Origin: JBDLRH01 sp039800165
GTDB lineage: Bacteria > Pseudomonadota > Gammaproteobacteria > Burkholderiales > Burkholderiaceae_C
Length of the DNA: 26,178 bases
Reading direction: 5' to 3'
Assembly: GCA_039800165.1 (NCBI GenBank)
Contig: JBDLRH010000106.1
Location: forward strand, 1-26,178
Positions 15,332 through 23,048 of the stretch are shown piece after piece; the first letter of the stretch is position 1; the number at the start of each line of letters is the position of its first letter. The position numbers and the translations under genes were made by a program. The notes under the pieces were generated by a model. It worked only from the letters and a program-made list of their open reading frames with translations. It searched no databases and was not told the DNA's origin.

Positions 15332-17259
15332 GGTGCGGCAGGCCGGGGCGTGTCGCACGATTGTCTGCCCACCGCCGCGGGCTGTGTGGCGGGCCCGCTG
15401 CAAAGCCCTTCAAGGCAGGCGATGAATGCCTGCTCGATCTGCCGCACCGTGGCAGGCGTGTCAAACAGCGGCCCCTGCTTGCGCGCAAGCGCCAGCGCCG
15501 CGCGCAGGCGTGGCAGCTCGCTGCCGTGGGCGGCCAGTGCCACTGCGCGCTCTTCGTACTGTGGCAGCGAGTCGGTGATCAGCTCGGGCAGCCCCGCTGC
15601 ACTCAGCAGCGCACCGGCCATGCGCGACGCGAAGGTGCGGCCGCTTTGCGTGAGCACCGGCAGGCCCATCCACAGCGCATCGTTGGCGGTGGTGCCGCCA
15701 TTGAACGGAAAAGTGTCGAGGAACAGGTCGGCCAGTGCGTAGCGGGCCAGGTAGTCGGCGGGTGCAGCGCGCGTGGCAAACACCAGCCGCGCCGCATCCA
15801 CGCCGCGCGCCATGGCTTCGCGCTGCAGGTTGGCACGCGCATACGGGTTATCGGCCAGCAGCCACAACACGCTGCCCGGCGTGCGCTGCAGGATGCGCAT
15901 CCACGCATCAAACACCGCAGGCGTGATCTTGTAGTTGTTGTTGAAGGCGCAGAACACAAACGCGCCTTCGGGCAGGCCGCACTCTGCGCGTATGGGCGTG
16001 CGGCCGACCAGCCGCTGGCGGTCGCTGACCTGGTACACGCCCTGCAGGTACAGCGCCCGCTCGGAATGAAAGGGCTGCTCTTGCTCGGGGATGAGGTAGC
16101 GGTCGGCGATGACGAAGTCGATGAACGGCAGGCCGGTGGTGGCCGGCAGGCCGAGGTAGGTCACCTGCACCGGCGCAGGCCGCCAGGCCAGCATGTTGGC
16201 GCGCGCGCCAAGCGTCTGGCCCTGCAGGTCGAGCAGGACGTCAATCTCTTGCGCGCGGATCAGCCGCGCCGCAGCCTCGTCGCTCAGGGCGTGGACCGGG
16301 TGCACCGTGTCGGCGGCGGCCAGCACGCGCTTGCGCAGCGCCGAGCCGTCTTCGCGGCTCCAGTCGAACAGGTGCAGCTCGAAGCGGTTGCGGTCGATGA
16401 GCTCAAGCATCTCAACCGTGAGCATGGCCACCGGATGCAGGCACAGGTCGCCCGAGCACACGCCGATGCGGATGCGCGCATGCCCGTAGGGCTGCGTGGG
16501 GGCCAGCCGCGGCACGTCCAGCCGCAGCTTCTTGCGAACGTATTCGCGCGCGGCGTCCAGCTGCTCTTGCGGATCCTGCGACTGGCTGATCATCGCCAGC
16601 GCCGAGGTGTGGCGGCGCTGCGTGGCCTCGTCCAGCCCCGGCAGCGGCGAATGCACCGGCCACTGGCACTGGCGCGCGCGCAGGAACACCCAGTGGTGGA
16701 TGGCATCGGGCTGCTGCGGCTCGATGCGCAGGCTGCGCGTGAGCGCCGACAGCGCCTCGGCCAGCCGGCCGCGTTCTTCAAGATGACGCCCCAGGTTGTT
16801 GAGCGCCAGCAGCAGCAGCGGACGCTGCGATGCATCGTCGGCGCTGGCGTGCTGCTCGATCCACAGCCACTGCGCGACCGCCGCATCGTGCTCGCCCAGC
16901 CGCTCGAGCGTCAGGCCCAGGTTGAAGCGCGGCTGCAGGAAGTGCGGCGCCAGATGCAGCGCCTGCGAATACGCCTCGCGCGCGCCGGCGGCGTCGCCTT
17001 CGGCAAACAGCGTCACGCCCAGGTTGAACAGCACCAGCGGTCGCTGCGCGTCATGCCGGCGCGCCAGCCAGGTGCGGTACAGCGTGGCAGCCAGCGGGCC
17101 CTGGCCCTGCTCGCACAGGGCACTGGCGGCATCCAGCAGCGCGGGCAGGTCCAGCGCGCCATCCCACGCCGCCCGCGTGAGCGCCGCATAGTCGCGCTGC
17201 GGGTCGAGGCGAGGCGTCATCTCCATCTGTGCGGGTGCGTGGTGTGCTGCCTTGGCCAT
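15283..17259 (-). CDS. TPR-GT41 glycosyltransferase, SPINDLY / O-GlcNAc transferase-like
   Basis: This 658-residue enzyme has three tetratricopeptide repeats (about 77-106, 112-137 and 153-182) followed by a family-41 glycosyltransferase domain (about 262-615). Landmarks are GVCSGDLCLHPVAML with H275, LRPAPVQ-type ARANMLAWRPAPVQVTYLG, FNNNYKITP with K444 (the residue aligned with OGT Lys842), and DTFPFNGGTTANDALW (515-530). No signal peptide or membrane segment is seen, so it should act in the cytoplasm. GT41 enzymes transfer a sugar from a nucleotide donor to Ser/Thr or Asn of proteins. Its ATG is 3 bases after the repeat-protein stop, without a clear ribosome site, which implies coupled translation and suggests that protein as substrate (inference). 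The last 16 codons overlap the pterin dehydratase gene. Confidence 0.9.
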   Translation of the reverse strand: MAKAAHHAPAQMEMTPRLDPQRDYAALTRAAWDGALDLPALLDAASALCEQGQGPLAATLYRTWLARRHDAQRPLVLFNLGVTLFAEGDAAGAREAYSQALHLAPHFLQPRFNLGLTLERLGEHDAAVAQWLWIEQHASADDASQRPLLLLALNNLGRHLEERGRLAEALSALTRSLRIEPQQPDAIHHWVFLRARQCQWPVHSPLPGLDEATQRRHTSALAMISQSQDPQEQLDAAREYVRKKLRLDVPRLAPTQPYGHARIRIGVCSGDLCLHPVAMLTVEMLELIDRNRFELHLFDWSREDGSALRKRVLAAADTVHPVHALSDEAAARLIRAQEIDVLLDLQGQTLGARANMLAWRPAPVQVTYLGLPATTGLPFIDFVIADRYLIPEQEQPFHSERALYLQGVYQVSDRQRLVGRTPIRAECGLPEGAFVFCAFNNNYKITPAVFDAWMRILQRTPGSVLWLLADNPYARANLQREAMARGVDAARLVFATRAAPADYLARYALADLFLDTFPFNGGTTANDALWMGLPVLTQSGRTFASRMAGALLSAAGLPELITDSLPQYEERAVALAAHGSELPRLRAALALARKQGPLFDTPATVRQIEQAFIACLEGLCSGPATQPAAVGRQSCDTPRPAAPCLTPELTSPRLPLAA

Positions 17260-17262
17260 GCA

Positions 17263-20200
17263 TCACGGGAACAGGGTGGCGTAGTCGCTGGCGCTGAGGG
17301 TCTGCGCCAGCACATCTTTCTGGTCGGCGGTCATCGCGCTGCGGTTGGCAAGGTCTGTGAGCTGCTGCACCGACAGCGCGGCCACCTGTGCCAGCGTCAT
17401 CTGCTCGATCTGGCTGCCCGACATCACGCCGAGCTGGCTGGCGCTGAGGGCCTGCATCTGCGTGGTGGTGAGCGCCCGCACCTGCGCACCGCTGAGGTCG
17501 CCCACCTGCGCGTCCGACATCAGCGTCACGTCCAGCGCGGCCACCTGGCTGGCCAGCAGCCATTCGACATCCAGCGCCTGCAGCTGCTGCGCGCTGAAGG
17601 CATTGAGCTGCGCCGAGCCGAGCGCGCGCACCTGCGCGGCGCCCAGCAAGGGAATTTGCGTGGTGGTGAGCTGGTCGACATCGGTACCGAGCGCGGCCAC
17701 CTGCGTGTCGGTGAGTGCGCTGATGCGCGTGTCCAGCAGCACCAGCAGCGAATCGGCCGGGCCGGTCAGCACGCTGGTGAGCTGCGCGCTGGTCAGCGCC
17801 TGCAGTTGCGTGTCAGAAAGGTTGCCCAGCTGCGTGGTGCTCAGGCCGGTGACATCCAGCGCGCTGACCTGGTCACGCGACAGGTCGCCCATCTGCGTGA
17901 GCCGCGGCAGCACCAGTGCCACCTGCGCATTGCTGAGCGCCTGCACCTGGTCGGACGACAGCGCGTTCACCTGGCGGCTGGTCAGGCTGGACAGCGCGCC
18001 GTTGCTCAGGCCTGCCACCTGGTCCGCGCCCAGCTGGCCGATGTCGGCGGCCGAGGCGATGTCGCGCACCACCTCGAGCTGCGATGCATCCAGCGCGCGC
18101 AGCTGGCCCGCGGACAGCGCGGCGATCTGGGCGCTGGTCATCGCCTGCAGTTGCGCGGTGGACAGGGCGCGCACCTGGCTGGTGGACAGCGCCTGCACCT
18201 GCGTGGTCGACAGGTCGCCCAGCACCGCGCCGAGCTGTGACGCATCCAGTGCGCGCAGCTGGGTGCTGCCCAGCGCCTGCACCTGCGCAGAGGTGAGGAA
18301 CTGCAATTGCGACGACAGCAGCGACGCCACCTGCGACGACTGCATGGCCTGCAGGTCGGCTACCTCGATGGACGCGATCTGCCCGCCCGACAGCGCGCGC
18401 AGCTGCGTGCTGCTCATCGACGCCACCTGCGCGGTGGTCAGCGCGGCGATCTGGCTGTACGCGAGCACGGCCAGCTGCCCGGTGCCCAGTGCCCGCACCT
18501 GCGCGGTGCCCAGCGCCGAAATGTCGGTGCCCAGCGTGGCCAGTTGTCCGGCGTTGAGCGCCTGCACCTGCTGTGTCTGCAGCAGCGTCTTCACCGTGGC
18601 CAGGTCATTGGCCTCCAGCGCATTGAGCTGCTGCGACGTGAGCGCGCGGGCCTGGGTGCTGCTGAGGCTGGAGATCTGCCCGTCGGTCATGGCGCGCAGC
18701 TGCGCGGTGGTCAGGGCGGCAAGCTGCGCGGTCGACAGGGCCGCCACCGCGCCGGTGCTGCCGGTGGTGAGTGCAGCCACCGCCTCGTTGGTCAGCGCCT
18801 GCAGCTGCGCGGTGCCCAGGGCCCGCACCTGCGCCGAGGTCAGCGCGCCGGCCTGCGTGGCCGACAGTGCTGCCATCTGCGTGTTGGTGAGTGATGCCAC
18901 TTGTGCGCTGCCCAGGGCAGCCACCTGCGCGGTGCCCAGCGACTGCACCTGCTCTTCGGTGAGGGACGCGATCTGGCTGGCCTGGATGCGCGACTGCAGC
19001 GCGGCCACGTCGGCGGCCTCCAGCGCCTGCAGCTGCGACGAAGTCATGGCCTTCACCGCAGCCACGCCCAGGCCCGCTGCCTGCACATCGGTCAGGCTGC
19101 GGATCTGCTCGGCGCTGAGCGCCTGTACCTGGTCGGTCTTGAGGGCCGCAATGGCGGCGGAACTCAGGGCAGCGATCTGTTCGGCCCCCAGCGCCTGCAG
19201 CTGGCCGGTACCCGGGTCGGTGCTCAGGGCGCGCGCCTGTGCCGTGGTCAGCGCCGCGAGCTGGGCGGTGGTCAGGCCAGCGACCTGCTCGCTCGTCATG
19301 GCCGCCACCTGTGCCGTGGTGAGGGCGGCGATTTGCGCGGTGGTGAATGACTGCACCTGCTCCACGCCGAGCGCCTGCACCTGGTTGGCGCGCAGCGTGG
19401 GCAGCAGCGAGGCCACGGTGCTGTAGGCCAGCGCCTGCAATTGCGAGCCCGACAGCTCGCGTGCAGCGGCGGTGCTCAGGCGGGCCACCTGGCCACTGGT
19501 GAAGCTGCGCACCTGGTCGGTGGACAGCGCCTGGATCTGTGCGGTGCTCAGCGCCGCCACCGCACCGGTGGCCAGTGCCGCCACCTGCTCGTTGGTGAGC
19601 GCGCCCACGCCGCTGGCGTTGGCACTCAGGGCCGACATCTGCGCCGAGGTCAGTGCCCCGGCCTGCGCGCTGGTCAGGCTGCGCAGCTGGTCCGATGACA
19701 GCGCGGCCACCTGCTGCGTGGTCAGTGCGCGGATGGCGGCACTGGACAGCGCAGCGATGCGGTCATCGGTCAGTGCGCCGATGCCGCCGGAGCCTGCCGC
19801 CAGCGCACGCGCCTGCGCCGTGGTCAGCGCGCCCAGCTGGGCATCGGACAGCGCCTGCAGTTGCGCCGAGCCAAGCTGGCCGACCTGCGACGCGGTCAGG
19901 GCCGCCACTGCGCCGGTGGATAGCGCCGCCACCTGAGCGGCCGACAGCAGGCCGATCTGGCCGGCCTTGATGGCACCGGCCTGGCCGTTGAGCAGCGCAC
20001 CCATCTGCTCGTCGCCAAGCGCCTGCACCTGCGCATTGGTCAGGGCCTGAATCTGGGCGGTGGTGAGCGCGCGGACGGCGGCCGTGCCGAGCGCAGCCAC
20101 CTGCTCGGTGGTGAGTGCGGCCACCTGCGCGCTGCCCAGCGAACGGATCTGTGCATCGCTGAGCTGCTTGACCTGGTCTTCGGTGAGCGCGGCCACCTGC

Positions 20201-20973
20201 GTGGTGGTGAGCGAACGCACCTGGCTGGCCGTCAGCGCCGCGATCTGTGCCGTGCCGATGCTCTGGATCTGGGCGGTGGTCAGGGCCTGCAGCTGCTTGC
20301 TGCTGAGTGCGGCCACCTGGCTGCCCAGCGCATCGATGGCGGCCATCTGCGCGGTGGTGAGCGACTGCACTTGCGTGCTGCTCAGCGCGGCCATCTGCTC
20401 GGTGCTCATCAGGCGCAGCTGGTCTTCGCTGAGGGCCTGCACCTGCTTGACACCGATGGCGCGGATCTGTCCGGTGGAGAAGGTGGTCAGTGCATCGAGC
20501 TGGCCGCCGGCCAGCGCCTGGATCTGCGCGCTGGTGAGCTGCTCGCCGCTGTTGTCTTCCAGTGCGGCAAGCTGCTCGGCCGACAGCGCACGCAGCTGAC
20601 CGGTGGTGAGTGCCGCCACATGTGCGGTGGCAATCGCATCGATCTGCTCGTAGGCCAGCGCCGCCAGCTGCGCGGTACCGATGGCTGCCAGCTGCGCGGT
20701 GCCGAACTGGCTGATCTGCCCGGTCGTCAAGCCGAACTGCGCCTGGTAGGGCGTGAAGGCGGCGATCTGCTGGCCGCTGAGCGCAACGATCACGCTGCTG
20801 TCGTAGCCCGAGCTGGTCTGCCCGATGGCGGCGATCTGCTCGGGCGACAGCGCCTGGATCTGCACGGTGGACAGCGAGCGGATGGCGTCCGAGGTCGCGC
20901 CACTGATTTCAGTGGGCGTGAGCGCTGCAATCTGGTCTGCGGTGTAGCTCTTGAAGCTGGTGATGGCGGTCAT
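17263..20973 (-). CDS. Giant octapeptide-repeat protein (1,236 aa), function unknown
   Basis: Almost the whole protein, from about residue 33 to 1205, is built from an eight-residue unit L-[ST]-x-x-Q-[VIL]-x-A, for example LTTAQVAA. The unit is interrupted by short Gly/Asn-rich inserts (around 141, 392, 451, 585 and 737) and longer hydrophobic ones (516-530, 652-667, 787-803, 1066-1082). I find no cysteine, one Trp (W1138), and very few Lys, His or other aromatics. It is rich in Ala, Gln, Ser and Thr. There is no signal peptide or TM segment. The C-terminus (QTLSASDYATLFP) is non-repetitive and could be an export signal. I recall similar repeats under vague labels such as 'heme utilization or adhesion', which nothing here supports. 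The ribosome site AAGGG lies 6 bases before the ATG, with a sigma-28-like promoter upstream. Confidence 0.9.
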   Translation of the reverse strand: MTAITSFKSYTADQIAALTPTEISGATSDAIRSLSTVQIQALSPEQIAAIGQTSSGYDSSVIVALSGQQIAAFTPYQAQFGLTTGQISQFGTAQLAAIGTAQLAALAYEQIDAIATAHVAALTTGQLRALSAEQLAALEDNSGEQLTSAQIQALAGGQLDALTTFSTGQIRAIGVKQVQALSEDQLRLMSTEQMAALSSTQVQSLTTAQMAAIDALGSQVAALSSKQLQALTTAQIQSIGTAQIAALTASQVRSLTTTQVAALTEDQVKQLSDAQIRSLGSAQVAALTTEQVAALGTAAVRALTTAQIQALTNAQVQALGDEQMGALLNGQAGAIKAGQIGLLSAAQVAALSTGAVAALTASQVGQLGSAQLQALSDAQLGALTTAQARALAAGSGGIGALTDDRIAALSSAAIRALTTQQVAALSSDQLRSLTSAQAGALTSAQMSALSANASGVGALTNEQVAALATGAVAALSTAQIQALSTDQVRSFTSGQVARLSTAAARELSGSQLQALAYSTVASLLPTLRANQVQALGVEQVQSFTTAQIAALTTAQVAAMTSEQVAGLTTAQLAALTTAQARALSTDPGTGQLQALGAEQIAALSSAAIAALKTDQVQALSAEQIRSLTDVQAAGLGVAAVKAMTSSQLQALEAADVAALQSRIQASQIASLTEEQVQSLGTAQVAALGSAQVASLTNTQMAALSATQAGALTSAQVRALGTAQLQALTNEAVAALTTGSTGAVAALSTAQLAALTTAQLRAMTDGQISSLSSTQARALTSQQLNALEANDLATVKTLLQTQQVQALNAGQLATLGTDISALGTAQVRALGTGQLAVLAYSQIAALTTAQVASMSSTQLRALSGGQIASIEVADLQAMQSSQVASLLSSQLQFLTSAQVQALGSTQLRALDASQLGAVLGDLSTTQVQALSTSQVRALSTAQLQAMTSAQIAALSAGQLRALDASQLEVVRDIASAADIGQLGADQVAGLSNGALSSLTSRQVNALSSDQVQALSNAQVALVLPRLTQMGDLSRDQVSALDVTGLSTTQLGNLSDTQLQALTSAQLTSVLTGPADSLLVLLDTRISALTDTQVAALGTDVDQLTTTQIPLLGAAQVRALGSAQLNAFSAQQLQALDVEWLLASQVAALDVTLMSDAQVGDLSGAQVRALTTTQMQALSASQLGVMSGSQIEQMTLAQVAALSVQQLTDLANRSAMTADQKDVLAQTLSASDYATLFP
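17359..20877 (-). repeat. 24-bp-period coding repeat array (octapeptide units)
   Basis: The eight-residue repeat gives the DNA a 24-bp period over about 3.5 kb. Individual DNA copies differ widely in codon choice while the protein pattern holds, which points to old repeats kept by selection at the protein level and not to recent slippage. Roughly 145 units fit by length. Confidence 0.85.
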
Positions 20974-21015
20974 GGTGAACCCTTCCCTGCGGGCACGAAC
21001 TGCCGCACACGACCT

Positions 21016-21042
21016 TTATCGGCGGCCCTCTCAGGGGGTTAA
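21016..21042 (-). promoter_or_regulatory. Sigma-28 (FliA)-type flagellar promoter of the repeat-protein operon
   Basis: Reading the minus strand, the sequence is TTAA (21042-21039), 15 bp, then GCCGATAA (21023-21016). The FliA consensus is TAAA-N15-GCCGATAA, so the -10 matches at all eight bases, the spacing is exact and the -35 differs at one base. The expected start near 21009 gives a leader of about 36 nt with the ribosome site in the right place. I saw no second GCCGATAA promoter of this kind in the window. Confidence 0.72.
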
Positions 21043-21060
21043 GGCCAGAACTGCGCTGCA

Positions 21061-21094
21061 CTTGCCGCCCAGATCCGGCGATCGCCAGGGCAAG
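21061..21094. repeat. Nested inverted repeats CTTGCC/GGCAAG around GGCGATCGCC
   Basis: Perfect 6-bp arms at 21061-21066 and 21089-21094 enclose a perfect 10-bp palindrome GGCGATCGCC (21077-21086). The element lies directly upstream of the sigma-28-like promoter and may be an operator or the first hairpin of the RNA described next. Confidence 0.45.
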
Positions 21095-21112
21095 TACGCA
21101 AGCACAGGAGTT

Positions 21113-21131
21113 GCGTGCACTCAATGCACGC
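21113..21131. repeat. Inverted repeat GCGTGCA-CTCAA-TGCACGC
   Basis: Perfect 7-bp arms with a 5-base loop. It is either a regulator-binding site between the divergent transcription units or part of the structured plus-strand RNA. Confidence 0.45.
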
Positions 21132-21158
21132 CGGGCACCAGGCGCCTACAGTGAAGGC

Positions 21159-21335
21159 GTGCGTTCGGGATTCAAACCCCGGGCGCGCCTCCCGAGCCGT
21201 GATGAGCGGCGAGGGTGCGAACCCGGTACTCTGATGCCGGGATGCACGGAGACAGACTCAGACCGGAACGGATTCGCTCCCCCGGGGTCTCCGTCGGGCC
21301 CGCCGCCTGTTCCAACAAGCGGCGGGCTTTCCTTT
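21159..21335 (+). ncRNA. Candidate structured RNA or leader with terminal terminator
   Basis: The stretch folds into successive hairpins on the plus strand. The first is an 11-bp stem 21159-21169/21178-21188 with an 8-base loop; it needs three G-U pairs, which favours the plus-strand transcript. Then GCCG/CGGC (21196-21199/21207-21210) follows. GGGT-GCGA-ACCC (21213-21224, a GNRA tetraloop) competes with CCCGG/CCGGG (21222-21226/21237-21241). ACGGAGAC/GTCTCCGT (21246-21253/21287-21294) and the terminator end the series. I match it to no known RNA family. It could be a free small RNA or a termination-controlled leader of the gene starting at 21397. A -10-like TACAGT (21147-21152) is suitably placed but has no good -35. 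Confidence 0.4.
21298..21335 (+). terminator. Strong intrinsic terminator
   Basis: A perfect 9-bp stem GCCCGCCGC (21298-21306) / GCGGCGGGC (21319-21327) is extended inward by TGTT/AACA after one mismatch and followed by TTTCCTTT. The T-tract is only on the plus strand. No protein gene on the plus strand lies upstream for over 6 kb, which implies that a non-coding transcript ends here. Confidence 0.75.
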
Positions 21336-21396
21336 GGCCGCCGCGCTGAAGGGCTTGCCTGCGTGGGGGCAAGCGCCTTGTGGGACGATCGCGCCC

Positions 21397-22407
21397 ATGG
21401 ATTCGCTGACGCAGATTGCGCTGGGCGCTTCGCTCGGCGTGGCGGTGATGGGCCGGCGCACCGCGGTGTGGAAAGCCGCCGTGTGGGGCGGCGTGGCCGG
21501 GCTGCTGCCCGACCTGGACGTGCTGGTCGACCATGGCGACGCGGTGCTCAACATGGTGCGGCACCGCGCCGAAAGCCATTCGCTGTTCTACCTGACGCTG
21601 CTGTCCTTGCCGATGGCCTGGCTGGTGGCGCGGCTGCACGGCGAGCGCGCATTGCTGATGCGCTGGTGGCTGGCACTGTGGCTGGCGCTGTTCACCCACC
21701 CGCTGCTCGACCTGATGACCATCTACGGGACGCAGGCGCTGCAGCCCTTCACCGACGAGGCCTGGGGCCTGGGCAGCATCTTCATCATCGACCCGCTGTA
21801 TTCGCTGCCGCTGTTTGCCGGCGTGCTGCTGGCCGTGATGCGATCCGACCTGGCGCGCGGGCTGCGTGCCAACCGCATCGGTCTGGTGCTCAGCACCGCG
21901 TATCTGGCCTGGAGCGCGCTCGCGCAGGCCTGGGTGACGCAGCAGGCCACGCGGTCACTGGCAGCACAGGGCTTGCCGGCGCGGCAGCTGCTGGTGACGC
22001 CCGCGCCGCTGACCACCGTGGTGTGGCGCGTGGTGTCGATCGACGGCGACCGCTTTCACGAAGGCTTTTATTCGCTGCTTGACGGTGCGCGGCCGATGCG
22101 CTTTGTGGCGCACGCGCGCGGTGAGGCACTGCTGGCCCAGCACAGTGCGCATCCGCAGGTGCAGCGCAAGCTGCGCTTTGCCGACGGCTTTGTGAAGATG
22201 CGCCACGACGGCCAGCACCTGTGGATCACCGACCTGCGCATGGGCCAGGAGCCGCACTACGTGTTCAGCTTCAACATCGGCCCGCCGCTGGCTGCCGGTC
22301 AGGCGCATCCGCCGGCGTGGCAGGCCTCCAGCCGCATGCCGGTGCGCGAAGGCCTGGCCTGGCTGGGCCGGCGCCTGGTCGGTGAAGACCTGCCGCCGCC
22401 GGGCTGA
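21397..22407 (+). CDS. Membrane-bound metal-dependent hydrolase, YdjM/DUF457-like
   Basis: This is a 336-residue inner-membrane protein. The N-terminal half has about five hydrophobic segments carrying the family residues: MDSLTQIALGASLG, LPDLDVLVD (D39, D41), HRAESHS (H56, H61) and THPLLDLMT (H101, D105), an arrangement seen in YdjM/YfhO-type predicted metal-dependent hydrolases. The C-terminal part (about 190-320) is a soluble domain with a GDRFHEGFYSLLDG segment. The true substrate is unknown. Its start is 62 bp downstream of the terminator, so it needs its own promoter or read-through. It converges on the thioesterase gene with 17 bp between stops. Confidence 0.85.
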   Translation: MDSLTQIALGASLGVAVMGRRTAVWKAAVWGGVAGLLPDLDVLVDHGDAVLNMVRHRAESHSLFYLTLLSLPMAWLVARLHGERALLMRWWLALWLALFTHPLLDLMTIYGTQALQPFTDEAWGLGSIFIIDPLYSLPLFAGVLLAVMRSDLARGLRANRIGLVLSTAYLAWSALAQAWVTQQATRSLAAQGLPARQLLVTPAPLTTVVWRVVSIDGDRFHEGFYSLLDGARPMRFVAHARGEALLAQHSAHPQVQRKLRFADGFVKMRHDGQHLWITDLRMGQEPHYVFSFNIGPPLAAGQAHPPAWQASSRMPVREGLAWLGRRLVGEDLPPPG

Positions 22408-22424
22408 ACGCTGCCCCGATTCGG

Positions 22425-22985
22425 TCAGGCCGAGGGCTTGAGATCGAACACCAGGCAGGTGGTGGTGGCGTGCGCGTACAGCGTGCCGTCCGGTCCCACC
22501 AGCCGGCCTTCGGCAGTGGCCAGTTGCCGGCCGCAGTGCAGCACCTGTCCGATGGCGCGCACCCGCGGTACCTTGGGCGTGAGGGCGCGCACGATGTTCA
22601 GGCTGAACTCGGCGGTGGTGTAGCCGCGGCCCGCGGGCATCTTGGTGTGCACCGCGCAGCCCAGCGCCGAATCCAGCAGCGTCGCAAACCAGCCGCCATG
22701 CACCGTGCCCATCGGGTTGAGGTGCGCCACGCCGGGCGTGCCCTGAAAGATGGCCAGGCCGTCGCCCACCTCCACCAGCAGATAGTCCAGCGTGTGCGCC
22801 ATCGTGGCCGAGGGCAGCGTGCCTTCGGCCATGCCCTGCATCATCTGCAGCCCGCTCAGGCCGGCGATCTGCTGCGCGCTGGCCACCCCCGGGCCCATGC
22901 GTTCGCGCTGGCGCAGCGCGTCCTCGCGGGCGATCCAGGCCTCCAGTTCATGGGGTGCAGTCTGCGTGTTCGATGCCGTGCTCAT
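22425..22985 (-). CDS. PaaI-type hotdog-fold thioesterase
   Basis: This 186-residue cytosolic hotdog-fold acyl-CoA thioesterase shows the PaaI-family active-site block HLNPMGTVHGGWFATLLDSA (residues 88-107). It contains the HGG turn (H96-G98) and the candidate catalytic D105. The later TAEFSLNIVRALTP segment forms the conserved beta-strand at the dimer interface. The first 60 residues are a helical extension longer than in E. coli PaaI. A start 7 codons upstream (23006) is possible, but MSTASNT is more typical. It lies 63 bp downstream of the CapA-type gene and may share its transcript. The acyl substrate cannot be told. Confidence 0.88.
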   Translation of the reverse strand: MSTASNTQTAPHELEAWIAREDALRQRERMGPGVASAQQIAGLSGLQMMQGMAEGTLPSATMAHTLDYLLVEVGDGLAIFQGTPGVAHLNPMGTVHGGWFATLLDSALGCAVHTKMPAGRGYTTAEFSLNIVRALTPKVPRVRAIGQVLHCGRQLATAEGRLVGPDGTLYAHATTTCLVFDLKPSA

Positions 22986-23048
22986 GCGCCTATCTTGCCT
23001 CATCACCCGCGCGACCGCGCACCACGGCCCGACGCGCAGGGGGATGAG

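Noticed and set aside
15268..18240. A 990-codon open frame on the plus strand, antisense to the GT41 and repeat-protein genes
   Set aside because: It is rich in Arg, Gln, His and Gly with no domain order, and lies opposite two genes with clear family motifs or a clear repeat. High GC and the 24-bp repeat keep this frame open.
17345..19426. A 693-codon plus-strand frame rich in Ser, Cys, Ala and Thr
   Set aside because: It is the antisense of the octapeptide repeat, which makes it look repetitive. There is no independent ribosome site or motif.
17359..20877. Possible TAL-effector-like DNA-binding repeats (units such as LTTEQVAAL recall LTPEQVVAI)
   Set aside because: TALE repeats are about 33-35 residues with a variable di-residue; here the unit is eight residues with no such position. 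The likeness is limited to a helix N-cap motif.
17359..20877. A CRISPR-like array because of regular short repeats
   Set aside because: The repeats are coding, have no spacers and diverge in DNA sequence. There are no cas genes.
21159..21188. An anticodon-arm-like hairpin with TTCAAA in the loop, recalling tRNA-Sec
   Set aside because: The loop has eight bases, no acceptor or T arm can be drawn around it, and no sel genes are near.
21198..21222. A hammerhead-like core (TGATGAG then GCGAA)
   Set aside because: The invariant C of CUGAUGA is missing, and stem II and the cleavage-site stem cannot be formed.
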